Origin: an uncultured Lachnospiraceae bacterium
GTDB lineage: Bacteria > Bacillota > Clostridia > Lachnospirales > Anaerotignaceae
NCBI GenBank assembly: GCA_944381395.1
Contig: CALWKY010000004.1
Location: 1 to 42,613, forward strand
Length of the DNA: 42,613 nt
Reading direction: 5' to 3'
Shown: one piece after another, positions 42,492 through 42,613 of the stretch
How positions within the stretch are numbered: position 1 is the stretch's first letter
How the letters are laid out: each line of letters begins with the position of its first letter
Made by a program: the position numbers and the translations under genes
Notes under the pieces: model-generated
Told to the model about the DNA's origin: nothing
Databases searched by the model: none
What the model saw: the letters and a program-made list of their open reading frames with translations, nothing else

Positions 42492-42613
42492 ATGGCAAGA
42501 AATACCGGCAACCACAAAAATGAGTCTATTCGAAAATCTGCAAGGAGTTCCTCCAGAAAAACTACTCCCTCCACCACAAAACGCATTTCTTTTTCCATTG
42601 ATAAAGAATTGCT
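42492..42613 (+). CDS. Start of an unidentified gene, cut by the window edge
   Basis: Forty codons are visible from ATG 42492, which has AAGGAG eight bases upstream; an in-frame ATG at 42486 is too close to that site. The visible part is basic and Ser/Thr-rich (ARSSSRKTTPSTTKR), then ISFSIDKEL. A basic Ser/Thr-rich N terminus before a membrane domain is seen in FtsK/SpoIIIE translocases, but too little is visible to assign it. Confidence 0.55.
   Translation, partial: MARNTGNHKNESIRKSARSSSRKTTPSTTKRISFSIDKEL

Noticed and set aside
1..42613. CRISPR array, prophage, insertion sequence, tRNA or rRNA genes
   Set aside because: Looked for on both strands; no regularly spaced repeats, transposase or phage genes, or cloverleaf-like sequences were found.

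Overview
The window is chromosomal core DNA from a low-to-moderate GC, spore-forming, anaerobic member of the Clostridia (Firmicutes). Supporting signs are an IspH-ribosomal protein S1 fusion, an alpha/beta-type small acid-soluble spore protein, a short type-3 ProRS with a T-box leader, a lysine riboswitch, a DUF1540 Cys-rich protein and no respiratory genes. A Lachnospirales/Anaerotignum-like host is my guess; the sequence does not prove it. No phage, insertion sequence, CRISPR array, rRNA or tRNA gene was seen.

Layout. 1-4221 (minus): a tightly overlapping five-gene operon (phosphoglycerate mutase-like phosphatase, HI0933 flavoprotein, cmk, plsC, ispH-S1) behind one good promoter. 4420-7441 (minus): a hypothetical gene, then methyltransferase-hslO-Nudix. 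7598-10964: the SASP gene diverges from a lysine-riboswitch-controlled asd-dapA-dapB operon. 11169-12852 (minus): a two-OB-fold SSB-like gene with a CobO-like gene, and a small unknown gene. 13096-17951 (minus): uvrB-uvrA. 18372-19312 (minus): acpP-rnc. 19495-21325 (minus): panC with a BASS transporter, behind a structured leader. 21729-23922 (minus): ilvE with a GldA-type dehydrogenase. 24324-26995: a MerR-controlled carboxymuconolactone decarboxylase/cupin pair, the merR gene and a flavodoxin. 27529-29305 (minus): rpsB-tsf. 29724-31744 (minus): a winged-helix/PfkB fusion kinase with psuG. 31891-32913: an aromatic acid exporter-like protein. 33.0-35.6 kb: an AT-rich accessory patch with a double-HTH regulator, a decayed lipoprotein gene and a PH-domain protein. 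35913-40319 (minus): a polysaccharide deacetylase, an SH3/NlpC-P60 wall hydrolase, an M29 aminopeptidase and an isochorismatase-like hydrolase. 40392-42148 (plus): a T-box leader and proS. The right edge holds a DUF1540 gene and the start of an unidentified gene.

The most interesting items are: (i) three diverged copies of a ~140 bp non-coding element (5.2, 11.0 and 26.4 kb) whose outer sequence is conserved while the inner hairpin changes with its pairing kept, each next to gene 3' ends; (ii) panC with a BASS transporter behind a pan-motif-like leader carrying two terminator-like hairpins, suggesting pantoate import; (iii) a MerR-type 19-bp-spacer promoter with a matching dyad in front of the decarboxylase/cupin operon; (iv) a perfect WalR-type box at the start of the wall hydrolase transcript; (v) a sigma-G-like SASP promoter overlapping the lysine riboswitch promoter. 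All coordinates and motif calls were read by eye; no database search or folding program was run.
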